DNA of 64,000 nt. It comes from Tritrichomonas musculus (Eukaryota; Parabasalia; Tritrichomonadida; Tritrichomonadidae). Position 1 is the first letter of the stretch, and each line of letters starts with the position of its first letter. Shown one piece after another: positions 18,477-28,547 of this stretch. The notes below the pieces were generated by a model. That model was not told where the DNA came from and did not search any database. It saw only the letters and a list, made by a program, of their open reading frames with translations. The stretch is from NCBI GenBank assembly GCA_039105265.1, contig JAPFFF010000001.1:6696001-6760000 (forward strand). Reading direction: 5' to 3'. A program made the translations under genes and the position numbers.

Positions 18477-21400
18477 ATGGCAGAAACAATCAATCTCTTT
18501 ACTTCAAATGTTTTAGGAGCTGAGCCTACGCTTAGTTTTCAATATCCTTTAGATGCAAGGGGACCTCAATTACAAATGGAAGCAATGCAAAATTTAGGGA
18601 TGAACTATGATCCACGTTATTCTCTTTTTCTCGCCAGTGAACCAGAGGAGGTTTCGCCACAAAAGATCAAAAGTCAATTTACTCTTCGATCTCTTGGTGC
18701 TTCTGATGGAATGACACTATATGTTGCTCTTGTTGATCCAATAACTGGAAAAACAATTGATAGTCTGTCTCAGCCATCAGAACAGTCTAATATGTCAAGT
18801 TTACCAAAAGTATATTCTCTTAATAAACCACAAATCAAAGATAATAATCAACCTGCCAGCAATAGTCGTTTACCACCTATTAGCACGCCCAAGCCTTTGA
18901 TCATGCAAAATGAATTAAGTGCAAGAACTAAGGCTCCTCCAAGCCTTTTATCTATTGCCAAAAATAATTCACAAGTGAATACTTCTCGAAATTCTAATGT
19001 TCGATTAGCTCCATTGAATAATAAAGCATCAACAAATCTTCCACCATTCAATAAAAATAATGTATCATCTATGCTTCCCCCAATAGCACCAGCTGGCAAG
19101 TCTAATCAGCCTCGGTTCAATAAAAATAGGCTTTCAACACCGCATACGCCAGCAGCACCAACATCACCTCGCGTGAATTTGCCCTCATTTAACTCATCAA
19201 ATAAAAATATGGAAGTTGAAAGTAATAATATTGATATCATAGATAATATAAAATGCAGTATTGATACAAACCTATATCCAGTTCCATCTCAGTTGCAACC
19301 ATATCAATATTCGATTGATGACTATAAAACAATCAAAAAAATTGATTTGTTTATTCAAATTGCTCAAGATAAATCTACAGGACGTTTATTTTATTTAAAG
19401 ATGCTTCAAGGAACATCTCAAAATGACAGTTTCTACAATGAGTTTATAAATGTATTTGATGCCGAAAATGGAGCAGTCTTACATTTAAATGGTTTTATTG
19501 CATCACCACAAACTCTTATTTATGATTACAGTAATATCAGTTGTACACTAGAAGAAACATTAGAAGCTGAAAGAATTTCAAATGCCCCAAAAAACTGGAA
19601 TAATTCAACAAAAACTATAGTTCTCTTTGGAATCGCTGAAGGAATGCGTCAACTTCACTCAAAACGAATTATGCATCGAAATTTAAAGCCATCCAATATT
19701 TTCCTTGATTCAAACTATTATCCATTTATTGCAGATGCTGGTTTTATTCGTGAATACAGCCGAAATCCCCTTTATACAGCTCCAGAAATTCTTGCAGGAA
19801 ACGAATACAAATCTAAAGTTGATGTTTTTGCATTTGGTATGATTTGCTATCATGTCCTTGCAACACGTCCGCCTTTTGATTCCAAACTTTCATATCAAGA
19901 TATCAAAGAAAAGATCATAAATGGGGAAAGGCCTAATATTCCAACTACAATTCCACAACCGTTTGCTAATTTAATTCAATCCTGTTGGAAACCTGAATCT
20001 TCATCACGACCATCCTTTTCAAAAATTGTTGAAGCCTTTGCCAGGAAAGTTTTAGTTCTTCCTGGTGCCGATCTCGATTCTGTCTTAACCTTCCAACGGA
20101 CGATTGTTCCTCAGTATGAAGCCAAAGAATTATGTAAAACTGCAATTTTCCTTAAATCAGCCAATGAAGGGGATGCCCGATCCATGCTTGAATTTGGGTA
20201 CTGTCTGATGCAAGGTCGAGGTGTAATTAAGAATATCCCTGAAGCCCAAAAATATCTTAAGATGAGTGCTGAGAATGATTTGGATCAAGGCATGTTTGAA
20301 TATGCAATCATGCTGATCAAATACGGTGGTGACAAAGAAGAAGCAGTTACTTATATAAAGAGGGCAGCACGAGAAGGAAATCGTGAAGCGCAAAAGTATC
20401 TAACAAATCCGCATAATGCGCAAATAATACGATGTGCTCCAATGAGCAGCTTCAGGAAGCGTCGAAGCAATAAAAATAGTAGCAATAACACAATTAAAAG
20501 CAGTGACATTGAAAATGATCCTTTGGATGAATATTATAAGCGTGGTAAAGAGCTAATAAGCAAATCGCCAGAAGAAAGTTTTGAGAATTTTAAGAAAAGC
20601 GCTGAAAATGGTAATGTCAAAGCCCAGGTTCGAGTAGCTGTTTCATTAATGAGTGGAATAAATGGAGCCAAGAAAGACGCTGCTGAAGCCAACAAATATT
20701 ATCAGATGGCAGCTGATCAAGGAAATAGTAAAGCTCAATGTAATCTGGCCTTTAATTTACAAAAAGGTGATGGAATTAAGAAAGATCTTAAAGCAGCCAA
20801 TGAGCTCTATAAGAAAAGTGCTGATAGTGGATATAATGTAGCCCAATTCAATTATGCATATAATTTAATGAATGGAATTGGCATTGATAAAGACATTGAA
20901 GAGGCCAACAAGTATTATAAGCTTGCAGCTGATCAAGGTTTATCAAGTGCGCAATATTCATATGGAGTCAATCTTATGAAAGGTCATGGTGTTGATAAAG
21001 ATCTAGTTGAAGCCAATCGATACTTCAAATTATCAGCTGAAAATGGAAATGCACAAGCGCAATGTCAATTAGCAATGAATTATATGAATGGCATTGGTTG
21101 TGAAAAAGACATTAAAGAAGCTTTTCATTACAATAAGATGGCAGCTGATCAAGGAAATGCCCGTGCAATGTGTAATTGTGCATTCGCTCTTCAAAATGGT
21201 CATGGTGTTGAAAAAGATCTAGTTGAAGCAAATAAATATTATAAATTATCAGCTGATAAAAAGTATCCTATAGCGCAATATAACTACGGATTAAATCTTG
21301 AAAATGGAACTGGAATAGATTGCAATGTAATTGAAGCCAACAAATACTATAAATTGGCAGCCGATCAAGGCAATTCCAATGCACAGTTAAATTATGGAAT

Positions 21401-22055
21401 TAACTTGTTCAAAGGTAATGGTATTAAGAAAAATATCGTTGAAGCTAATAAATACTTCAAAATGAGTTCCGAACAAAACAATAATAAGGCAATGTATCAA
21501 TATGGTATTAACTTATTGAAAGGTAATGGTTGTGAAAAGGACCCTGAATTAGCAAATTCTTATTTGAAGAAAAGTGCTGACGCAGGAAATGTCAATGCTC
21601 AATTCTATTATGGCTACAATTTGTACAACGGAAATGGAGTTGCAAAGAATCCGGAAGAAGCCAATAAATATTATAAACTTGCTGCTGATAAAGGTAATTC
21701 CAATTGTCAATGTAATTTAGCTTGTTCATATTTGAACGGAATTGGTGTTGAAAAAGACTTGGAAAAAGCTAATAAGTATTATAAAATGTCAGCTGATCAA
21801 GGTAACTCGGTTGCTCAATATAATTATGGTTATCACTTGCTAAACGGTATTGGTGTCGAAATGGACATTGAAAAAGGTATCGAGTATTTGCAAATGGCTG
21901 CAGAATCGAATAATGCTAGCGCATTATACCATCTCTCTATTTGCTATGAAACTGGTAACGGAGTGGAGAAAGATTTAGCTAAATCTCTTGAACTTTTGAA
22001 AAAGAGCGAATCTTTGGGTAATAAGCTCGCCAAACGTAAATTAAACAATAAATAA
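18477..22055 (+). CDS. Pseudokinase-like protein kinase domain fused to Sel1 repeats
   Basis: The frame is open from a TTG at 18399, but the first ATG is at 18477 (about 1192 residues, MAETINLFTS). Residues 1-90 look ubiquitin-like. About 100-240 is a Pro/Asn/Ser-rich linker. A tyrosine-kinase-like (TKL-type) domain spans roughly 285-540. The VAIK-type lysine is kept (YLKML, K308), but the HRD aspartate is Asn (MHRNLKPSN, N402) and DFG reads DAG (420-422), so catalysis is doubtful. From ~555 to the end there are at least 14 Sel1 repeats of ~36 residues (for example AQYNYGYHLLNGIGVEMDIE) with one break near 660-690. Sel1 arrays act as scaffolds. Such kinase-Sel1 fusions are, as I recall, common in trichomonads and Entamoeba-type protists. 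Probable role: signalling scaffold. The start is only decided by the ATG. Confidence 0.85.
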   Translation: MAETINLFTSNVLGAEPTLSFQYPLDARGPQLQMEAMQNLGMNYDPRYSLFLASEPEEVSPQKIKSQFTLRSLGASDGMTLYVALVDPITGKTIDSLSQPSEQSNMSSLPKVYSLNKPQIKDNNQPASNSRLPPISTPKPLIMQNELSARTKAPPSLLSIAKNNSQVNTSRNSNVRLAPLNNKASTNLPPFNKNNVSSMLPPIAPAGKSNQPRFNKNRLSTPHTPAAPTSPRVNLPSFNSSNKNMEVESNNIDIIDNIKCSIDTNLYPVPSQLQPYQYSIDDYKTIKKIDLFIQIAQDKSTGRLFYLKMLQGTSQNDSFYNEFINVFDAENGAVLHLNGFIASPQTLIYDYSNISCTLEETLEAERISNAPKNWNNSTKTIVLFGIAEGMRQLHSKRIMHRNLKPSNIFLDSNYYPFIADAGFIREYSRNPLYTAPEILAGNEYKSKVDVFAFGMICYHVLATRPPFDSKLSYQDIKEKIINGERPNIPTTIPQPFANLIQSCWKPESSSRPSFSKIVEAFARKVLVLPGADLDSVLTFQRTIVPQYEAKELCKTAIFLKSANEGDARSMLEFGYCLMQGRGVIKNIPEAQKYLKMSAENDLDQGMFEYAIMLIKYGGDKEEAVTYIKRAAREGNREAQKYLTNPHNAQIIRCAPMSSFRKRRSNKNSSNNTIKSSDIENDPLDEYYKRGKELISKSPEESFENFKKSAENGNVKAQVRVAVSLMSGINGAKKDAAEANKYYQMAADQGNSKAQCNLAFNLQKGDGIKKDLKAANELYKKSADSGYNVAQFNYAYNLMNGIGIDKDIEEANKYYKLAADQGLSSAQYSYGVNLMKGHGVDKDLVEANRYFKLSAENGNAQAQCQLAMNYMNGIGCEKDIKEAFHYNKMAADQGNARAMCNCAFALQNGHGVEKDLVEANKYYKLSADKKYPIAQYNYGLNLENGTGIDCNVIEANKYYKLAADQGNSNAQLNYGINLFKGNGIKKNIVEANKYFKMSSEQNNNKAMYQYGINLLKGNGCEKDPELANSYLKKSADAGNVNAQFYYGYNLYNGNGVAKNPEEANKYYKLAADKGNSNCQCNLACSYLNGIGVEKDLEKANKYYKMSADQGNSVAQYNYGYHLLNGIGVEMDIEKGIEYLQMAAESNNASALYHLSICYETGNGVEKDLAKSLELLKKSESLGNKLAKRKLNNK

Positions 22056-22389
22056 TGTCTTATCAGTGACAAAAAAATAAGACTTGATTATTAATGTTTG
22101 TGGAAAACATGGATCTTTCGTCTAATTTTTTTACAAATAAATGTTATATAAAAATTTTTCTATGTAACATCATATTTTTTTTTTGAAAGAAAAATAAAAA
22201 CATCAAATTTTTTTTATTATTTTGCCAAGTTCAAGCAATATCTGGATGTAAGCATCTATTGATAATAACCTAATTAAGAACTAAAAAAAAATAATACTAA
22301 TAATCAAACAAAGAATTCTGATTCTCTTGGGCTGAATATGGATTGAAAAAGTTTGCTGTATTTGTCCGTTATATTTTTCCTCTAAAAAA
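22056..22389. other. Intergenic, no gene seen
   Basis: 334 bp of AT-rich sequence. The AATAAATAATG string around the upstream stop codon could serve polyadenylation, since trichomonad signals overlap the stop. Nothing else stands out. Confidence 0.4.
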
Positions 22390-22761
22390 ATGCAAATTAA
22401 CATTCGATATGGAGATGTAACAAAACCTTTGAACATGAATTGTAAAGCTGGTGTTATTCTTGAACATCTTAGAAAGTGCGCTGGTATAGAATCAAATGTT
22501 ATTCTTGATTTATCTGATAAAGATGGAAACGTCAAATTATTAAGGCAAAATCCAACATCATACGCAACGACCCTTCTTTCTGCAAACGATACTTATTACT
22601 TAGTTAGTGCAGTTGAAGATCAGAAACAGTTTATATATACAGTTTTAGCAAATTTAACTCCACAGGAGCCGAAAATTGAAGTGAAACCCACTAATGCAGA
22701 TAAACCTCCTCCCCCTAAGCGTCCGGCACCTAAAGTTCCACCAAAAGGAAAGAAGAAATAA
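22390..22761 (+). CDS. CXorf65/C22orf15-family small protein
   Basis: The product is 123 residues. The N-terminal ~85 residues form a beta-grasp-like fold: MQINIRYGDVTKPLNMNCKA, then LEHLRKCAGI, LDLSDKDGNVKLL and an SYATTLLSANDTYYLV ending. This order, with the 'DxxGxxKxL ... YA ... YY' signature, is that of the CXorf65/C22orf15 family as I remember it. The tail is a Lys/Pro-rich basic stretch (PPPPKRPAPKVPPKGKKK). The family is uncharacterised; its presence in flagellated lineages suggests a cilium link, which is inference. The ATG directly follows an A-rich leader. Confidence 0.6.
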   Translation: MQINIRYGDVTKPLNMNCKAGVILEHLRKCAGIESNVILDLSDKDGNVKLLRQNPTSYATTLLSANDTYYLVSAVEDQKQFIYTVLANLTPQEPKIEVKPTNADKPPPPKRPAPKVPPKGKKK

Positions 22762-23090
22762 TTTTATTTTATTTCCTGTTTAGTATTGTAAAATGTACTG
22801 TTTAATACTTTTCTCTTTTATTCATTGTGTTAATACATTTTATTTCTTTTTAATGTTTTTTTTTTTTTATATGTTGATTTTGATGTTGGAAAATACAAAA
22901 AAAAAAAAAAAAAGAATAATTTAAAAATATTGAGAATAAGCATTTCGGTAACGAAGCATATAAAATAAACTAATGTATTTTTATAGTCTTGTTTAAATAA
23001 ACAAAAAAAAAAATTCAAATAGTAATCTGTTTTAAAATCTTGAATCTGGATATGAAGTTATAATGTCCACTCTGAATAAGTTGATAAATT
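22762..23090. other. Intergenic between convergent genes, no gene seen
   Basis: 329 bp with long T and A runs between two genes whose 3' ends face each other. It presumably holds both 3' ends. Confidence 0.45.
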
Positions 23091-23762
23091 TTAACTGAAA
23101 AACTTGTAATTTGCATAATAAAGTATCGCGATTAATGTTATGATAATGATTGAGTAAAGAGTTATAAAAATCATTGGTGATGGATGAAAGCGAAGGACAT
23201 TATCATCATCAATAAAATAATGTTGGTCGTATGTCCAAATAATCTCAATATCATTTACATCTAATTGAGTTGATGCATCATCTTTCAAATGTAAATTGGC
23301 TTCAACTGCATTGCTTACTGTAGCCTGTCCTTTTTGACTTTCAACAAAATCGTAGAGAAGGCATTGATATTTAAATAATAAACTTAAATCTTCGGTTTTG
23401 AAAAAGTTTCCAGGTTTGTGACATATCCCATAAAATTTGACTTGTGATTGATCGTTGCAGGTGAAATTATTTGATGAGCATGTGGCGCCATTTGGACAAA
23501 AATGTGATGGTGGACTTAAAGTAGAAGAAATTAAGTATATCAGTAATATGATCAAGAAAAAAATGATAGCTGTTATGATATTGTGAATCGTTTGATTTAA
23601 ATTTGGTTTAGATTTGGAATAATTGCTGGATTTTGGAGCAGGAGATTTTGGTCGACTAGGATAAATTGGATGTCTCGGAGTTGGCGAGCGTGAATGCCTT
23701 TGAGAAGAGTATGGTGAAGGAGAATATGAATAATTTCGCATATAAACTTTTTGATAAATCAT
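23091..23762 (-). CDS. Two-pass membrane protein with cysteine-bearing loop, possibly MAN1/Src1-like nuclear envelope protein
   Basis: The product is 223 residues. Residues 1-58 are Ser/Pro/Arg-rich and likely cytosolic or nucleoplasmic (SPSPYSSQRHSRSPTPRHP). A first membrane segment lies at ~60-82 (IITAIIFFLIILLIYLISS). A loop of ~110 residues has six cysteines (CPNGATCSSNNFTC, ICHKPG, YQCLLY), then a second membrane segment at ~197-217 (MIFITLYSIIIITLIAILYY) and a very short tail. The two-pass layout with a Cys-containing luminal loop near 'CPNGATC' recalls Heh/MAN1 inner-nuclear-membrane proteins, but the C-terminal winged helix is absent, so this is a weak analogy. It resembles the 50435 protein in its basic SPTP-rich stretch. 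Confidence 0.6.
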   Translation of the reverse strand: MIYQKVYMRNYSYSPSPYSSQRHSRSPTPRHPIYPSRPKSPAPKSSNYSKSKPNLNQTIHNIITAIIFFLIILLIYLISSTLSPPSHFCPNGATCSSNNFTCNDQSQVKFYGICHKPGNFFKTEDLSLLFKYQCLLYDFVESQKGQATVSNAVEANLHLKDDASTQLDVNDIEIIWTYDQHYFIDDDNVLRFHPSPMIFITLYSIIIITLIAILYYANYKFFS

Positions 23763-24080
23763 TTCAATTCTTAACGTTAGATTGCTTCACAAAAATAATA
23801 AAAATATATTTTAGGTAGTTTGAAGCAATCTATAGTAATGCAAAAATTTTTTTTTGATTTTCATGTTCTTTCAAATATTGAAAAAAAATAAAACAGCAAG
23901 CCTAATATTCAGTATTTATATTCAGTATTTATTTTGGTAATTTAAGTTGATTTAGGATGGCTATTTGAGCTAAAAATCAAATTACTTAAGATTATATTGA
24001 ATTGTTCAGAAAATCGTGATTGATTAAATTTTTAAATGAATAAAAAATATTTACAAAATATTTTTTAGATAGTAAATTAA
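23763..24080. other. Intergenic with a short inverted repeat
   Basis: 318 bp between two minus-strand genes. AGATTGCTTCA at 23779-23789 pairs perfectly with TGAAGCAATCT at 23821-23831, an 11-bp stem with a 31-nt loop. It begins 16 bp upstream of the start codon of the 23091-23762 gene and could lie in its leader or promoter. No gene seen. Confidence 0.45.
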
Positions 24081-25970
24081 TTATTTTGTTGGTTGATCAG
24101 TATCTGGTTTCGGCGTAGGATCCAATTCAGATTCTTCTTCATCTTCCTCATCGTCATCATCGTCTTCAGAATTAGCCTCTGATTCAAAACCTTGCTCAGC
24201 TTTGTCACCTGCACTGAAAGTAGGGAAATCTAAAGCTGTAGCAAATGAAAGAACGCTCTCAAATGTTTGCTCAACATCAGAAGGTTTCTCAATTTCATTA
24301 TTATTTGCATCATCAGCATTTGGAACTTGGCCAGGTCTAAAGCTTGATGTTGATCCTAAGATATCTTGTTGTGGATCATCTTCAATATTGTTTGCATCTG
24401 GTGGTGGAACATCAATTGGTGATTTATCATTTTTCGCCCAAGCAGGCTGATCTTCCATAGCTATAGCAAAGCTTCCTAATGGTGCTACAAAATCTTCTTC
24501 CTGATCTGAAGGTTGGTTATCTGCTTCTTGATTATCATTAGATTCAGGATTTGCATCAGATGGTTTTTTCAAAGATTCGATTCTAGTTAATAACTCATTT
24601 CTCTTCTTTTCAACTTCATCGGTAAGTTTTTTGAATAATCCAGCGTATCGATCACCACCTTGATTAGGTGATTGTTCTAATTGATGATCTTTATCTAATT
24701 TATTTTTATTGTTAATTCTATTTGCAGCCTCCATTTGGCGTTCCATCTCTCTTTTGGCAAGTCTAGCCTTAAGCTGAAGATAACGTTTTTTGTTAATTTG
24801 AGCTTGTCTTGAAGGTGGTATATATCTTAGAGGTGTTTTAACTTTCAATTTTCTTTTTTGATCTAAAGCTTTTTGCGGCGATGCTTTTTGGCCTGGTCCT
24901 TCATTTTTTTCTTCTTTTTGGACTGCTTCTTTATGTTGTCCTTCTTTTTGGACTGCTTCTTTATGTTGTCCTTCTTTTTGGACTGCTTCTTTATGTTGTG
25001 CTGCTTTTTGGTCTAATCTTTTAGGTTGTCCTGCTTTTTGGTCTAATCTTTTAGGTTGTCCTGCTTTTTGGACTGCCTCTTTGTGTTGTGCTGCTTTTTG
25101 GTCTGATCCTTTATGTTTTTCTGCTTTTTTTTGATATTGGTCCATCATTTGATCATAAAACTGTGAAATTCTCTTTCTCAGTGAAGGGAGACCTAATATT
25201 TGTTTTATTGAAGGTCTCTTGTTATGATCCTTCGTTAGCATTAAATTAACAAGTTGAACAAAATCACTCGAATAATTCTCTGGTAAGGGTTCAAATGGTT
25301 CTGATATAATTTTTTTCTTTAATACTTGATAGCTTCTCGAATCAAATGGTCGCTTTAACGCTGCCATTTCATAAAGTAAGCATCCTAGGCTCCATACATC
25401 AGTTTTTGAATTATATTTTTCTTTTTTGCAGATTTCTGGTGAGAAATAGCAAGGAGTTCCTGATATAGTTTGAGCGTAGGAATGATCATTCAAAACTTTG
25501 GAAATCCCAAAATCCCCGAGTTTTGCAAATCCATCTCTAGTTAAAAAGACGTTTTCTGGCTTTATATCACGGTGTAGAATTTTTCTTTCATGCAGATAAT
25601 TCAAAGCAAGTGCCAATTGCGTAAAAATGTCAAGAATTAAATCTTCAGGAAAAAGCTTTCCTTTCAGTCGTTGATTAGCAATTTTTTTGTTTAGATCACC
25701 TGCATTACCAAACTCCATAATAATACATAAACTTTTTGAGGTTTCAAATGATTCAATAAACGAAACAATAAAAGGGCAGCTAAAAGAAGATAGAATTTGA
25801 GCTTCTCGTAAAACTTCTATTTTTCCTTCTGGAGTTATATGAGATGTATCAATTTCTTTCATAACAAAACATTTTCCATCTGATTTTCTACAAACCAGAT
25901 ATGCTACTCCAAATGAGCCACGCCCTAGAGCTTTAATCTTTTCATATTGATAAGATTTTGATTTCCTCAT
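24081..25970 (-). CDS. NEK-type serine/threonine kinase with repetitive basic and acidic tail
   Basis: The product is 629 residues from an ATG at 25970. The kinase domain is at ~9-270 and all catalytic residues are present: Gly loop [10 protein letters not shown]38, alphaC E56, HRDIKPEN (D135), DFG (D153). Its 'GTPCYFSPE' activation segment and [18 protein letters not shown] core are typical of NIMA-related kinases. Residues ~285-370 are about ten copies of a 10-residue Lys/Gln repeat ([20 protein letters not shown]). A basic region (~370-430), a coiled-coil-like segment near 455-475 and a Glu/Asp-rich end ([11 protein letters not shown]) follow. NEKs act in mitosis and at basal bodies and flagella, which are many in parabasalids. 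The start codon lies only ~32 bp from the end of an integrase element, so the native promoter may be displaced. Confidence 0.9.
   Translation of the reverse strand: MRKSKSYQYEKIKALGRGSFGVAYLVCRKSDGKCFVMKEIDTSHITPEGKIEVLREAQILSSFSCPFIVSFIESFETSKSLCIIMEFGNAGDLNKKIANQRLKGKLFPEDLILDIFTQLALALNYLHERKILHRDIKPENVFLTRDGFAKLGDFGISKVLNDHSYAQTISGTPCYFSPEICKKEKYNSKTDVWSLGCLLYEMAALKRPFDSRSYQVLKKKIISEPFEPLPENYSSDFVQLVNLMLTKDHNKRPSIKQILGLPSLRKRISQFYDQMMDQYQKKAEKHKGSDQKAAQHKEAVQKAGQPKRLDQKAGQPKRLDQKAAQHKEAVQKEGQHKEAVQKEGQHKEAVQKEEKNEGPGQKASPQKALDQKRKLKVKTPLRYIPPSRQAQINKKRYLQLKARLAKREMERQMEAANRINNKNKLDKDHQLEQSPNQGGDRYAGLFKKLTDEVEKKRNELLTRIESLKKPSDANPESNDNQEADNQPSDQEEDFVAPLGSFAIAMEDQPAWAKNDKSPIDVPPPDANNIEDDPQQDILGSTSSFRPGQVPNADDANNNEIEKPSDVEQTFESVLSFATALDFPTFSAGDKAEQGFESEANSEDDDDDEEDEEESELDPTPKPDTDQPTK
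24900..25130. repeat. 30-bp coding minisatellite in the NEK tail
   Basis: Repeats such as TTTTTGGACTGCTTCTTTAT recur in frame every 30 bp and encode the Lys/Gln decapeptides of the kinase tail. Confidence 0.85.
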
Positions 25971-26001
25971 TTTGAAAAGTATTATTCAAAAAAAAAAAAA
26001 A

Positions 26002-27098
26002 TTATTATAAGAGAAAATGTGCTTATAAACCCAGAAAAAGTTTTAAAAAACGCATTCAAAAAGTGGAAGGTATTTATGAAAAAGTTGTAACAAGTTTCGT
26101 TAAATATTCAATTTATTTGAATTAAAAAAAGCGTAAAAATTTAATGCGCAAAATCGCTGAAAAAATATATAATATAGCGATTAAACTAAAAATATCAATC
26201 ATTGAAATTTCAAGTATTAAGTAATTCAAAGAAAAAATAAAATTTGAGCCTCTGTCTCAATTTAATAAATAATCACACAAATTTTATTTTTTAAATATCT
26301 TCCTATTTTTTTAATAATAGCATTTCATATCTAAATATTCATTGTTTTACTATAAATAAAAAATATTAAAATCATTTAAAACATCAATTAAAGCCTTTTT
26401 AATCATTCTCTGAAAATAAATTCAATTAAGATAGAAAAATTGTGAGAGTATTTTTATCTATTGAATTTTATAAAATTTTATAAAACTAATATATTCTAAT
26501 AAAAAAACGATTATTTGATAAATTATCCAAATATATATTAATAATATATTATTATGGTGTTCTTTTTTTGCATTGTTTTAAAGTAATATAAATTGTATCC
26601 TATATTGCACAAATAACTTAAATAAACTATCAATTTACCGGTGATTCTATATTAATATATATTATAAATCAATGTATATTTCACCTTTATTATGCTAATA
26701 AACTTATCTTTAATTTTTCAAGACATTTTAATCTTAATAAGTATTTTCGCTTTTCTTGCATAAATAAGTGTGCATATATGACAATTTAAATATTGTTTTT
26801 TTCATTTGAAATTATTTTTAATTTACATATTTTAAATAATGATATTTTCAAATTTGATTCACAAAACTGATATTTTTTTTTGCTTTTTCTTTACTGAACA
26901 ATTTGCTAATTGTATAAAAAATGAAAAAATAGGTTGCACTTATTTATTTATAAATTATTTTTCTTTTTTTAAATAGATATAAAAATATTAAAAAAAAATA
27001 AGAAGATATTTTTTTCGAACCTTAGCTTATTCTATCTCTTTGCTATTACAATTAAGCTAAATACTAAAAATAAGTTCTTTTTTTTTTAATTTATATAA
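26002..27098 (+). repeat. Left terminal inverted repeat of the integrase element
   Basis: About 1.1 kb, very AT-rich, complementary to 30600-31697 throughout. Contains a TTCAAAAAGT motif near its outer end. Confidence 0.9.
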
Positions 27099-27330
27099 AT
27101 AAAAACCATTATCAATAATCCTTTTTTTCTGAACTTTATTTTTAATAAAACATTCAATTTCTTACCATGATGACCAACCATGTAAAACGGCAAACAAACT
27201 GTTAAACCGAAAAATCATTAAAATAAATGAAACATTGAGATATGTTTCATTTATAAAACCAAATTTTCAAACGGTCAACTGTCAGATGAGACGATTCAAA
27301 TGATTCATCAAAGTTTGATGGCAAACAGAC

Positions 27331-27597
27331 GATAATAATTTACAATATTATACCTCTTCTATGCAAATGTTTTTAAATTTCTATCCATAAATGTTACAAA
27401 ACAAATATTCAATTTATATCAAAGTTTGATATCATTCTTAAGAACGTTTATACAATAGCAAACTGTAATAATTTACAATATTATACCCCTTCTATGCAAA
27501 TGTTTTTAAATTTCTATCCATAAATGTTACAAAACAAATTTTCAATTTATATATAAATTATGATATCATACTCAAGAACGTTTATTCAATAAATCAT
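27331..27597. repeat. Two-copy tandem repeat of about 133 bp inside the integrase element
   Basis: The segment from ATAATAATTTACAATATTAT to CAAGAACGTTTA occurs twice in a row (about 27331 and 27464) with a few differences. It lies just beyond the 3' end of the integrase gene. Confidence 0.85.
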
Positions 27598-27674
27598 TCA
27601 AATTTTAAATAAAATAATAATACAATATAATAAAATATAATAATTTTTGTTTTTTACGATTTTTATTAATTATT

Positions 27675-28547
27675 TCAGTAATAAATATAGCAAGCATCAG
27701 CTTGCCCCTCGTAATTAGGCATTGTTTGCCAAGCCTCTTCTGGCGTCATGTCGCGATTGGTAATTTCTTTTAATCCATGATGATGCCAAACTGTATTATA
27801 TTCTTGTATCAGAGAATCAAGATATTCTCCACGTAATCGTTTTTCTTTTGGCTTTGTATTTTCTAAAGTTTGCCAGAATCTTTCAATCTTGCCATTTTCC
27901 TCTGGTGTATATGGTGTAACACAATGGCATTGAATCTTTCTGGTTTTCAGTGCATTTTTAAAAGTTTTTCCTACAAACTCTTTTCCATTATCTATAATAA
28001 TGGTCTTTGGTTTATTGCATTTATCTAATGCATTGATTAATGATTCCGCAGTTAACTCCATTGTTTTCTGTTCCAGGAGTTCATAATGTACTATTTTGCG
28101 TGATCTATCATCAATGTAAGCAATTAAGTAGTATTGCTTGAAATCTTCATCTAAATATTTTTCAGTAAAGTGGAGGTCAGTATGCCAGGCTTGGCCTGCG
28201 TATTTAGCTACGTATCTCTGGTCATGTATTTGTGGTGCATGATATTCAGCACTTCTTGTATAAAGATCATCATAATCGTATATTTTTCTTGTCTTCCATT
28301 CGGTTAACGTCTTTGGAGCATTGATTTTTTTTTGAGATACTTGATACATACGTTGGTATCCTACGTTAAAGTTGAGTTTGTAATTATTTACAAAATCTAA
28401 TTCTGATTGAAATATCATACAAGGAGGTCTACCTTTGTATATTTGTGGATCATCATTAAGTGCTGGGTAGAGTCTCCTTGCTAAGTCATTTCCAACTCCA
28501 TATTCTTGTTTTATATGGCGAATAGAGATTCTTTCTTTTCCATTCAT
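27675..28547 (-). CDS. rve-type (retroviral-like) DDE integrase of the long-TIR element
   Basis: The reading frame of 290 residues looks whole. A short N-terminal helical region (residues ~1-110) precedes an RNase-H-like integrase core with the three expected acidic positions: D in WHTDLHF, D in IIIDNGKEF and E in YTPEENGKIERFW. The 'IIIDNGKEF' and 'PEENGKIERFW' blocks are typical of retrovirus-like integrases, including those of Mavericks and Ginger elements. It would join element ends to target DNA. No chromodomain or zinc finger is evident. It is the only coding sequence seen between the terminal repeats. Family placement needs a tree. Confidence 0.85.
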   Translation of the reverse strand: MNGKERISIRHIKQEYGVGNDLARRLYPALNDDPQIYKGRPPCMIFQSELDFVNNYKLNFNVGYQRMYQVSQKKINAPKTLTEWKTRKIYDYDDLYTRSAEYHAPQIHDQRYVAKYAGQAWHTDLHFTEKYLDEDFKQYYLIAYIDDRSRKIVHYELLEQKTMELTAESLINALDKCNKPKTIIIDNGKEFVGKTFKNALKTRKIQCHCVTPYTPEENGKIERFWQTLENTKPKEKRLRGEYLDSLIQEYNTVWHHHGLKEITNRDMTPEEAWQTMPNYEGQADACYIYY

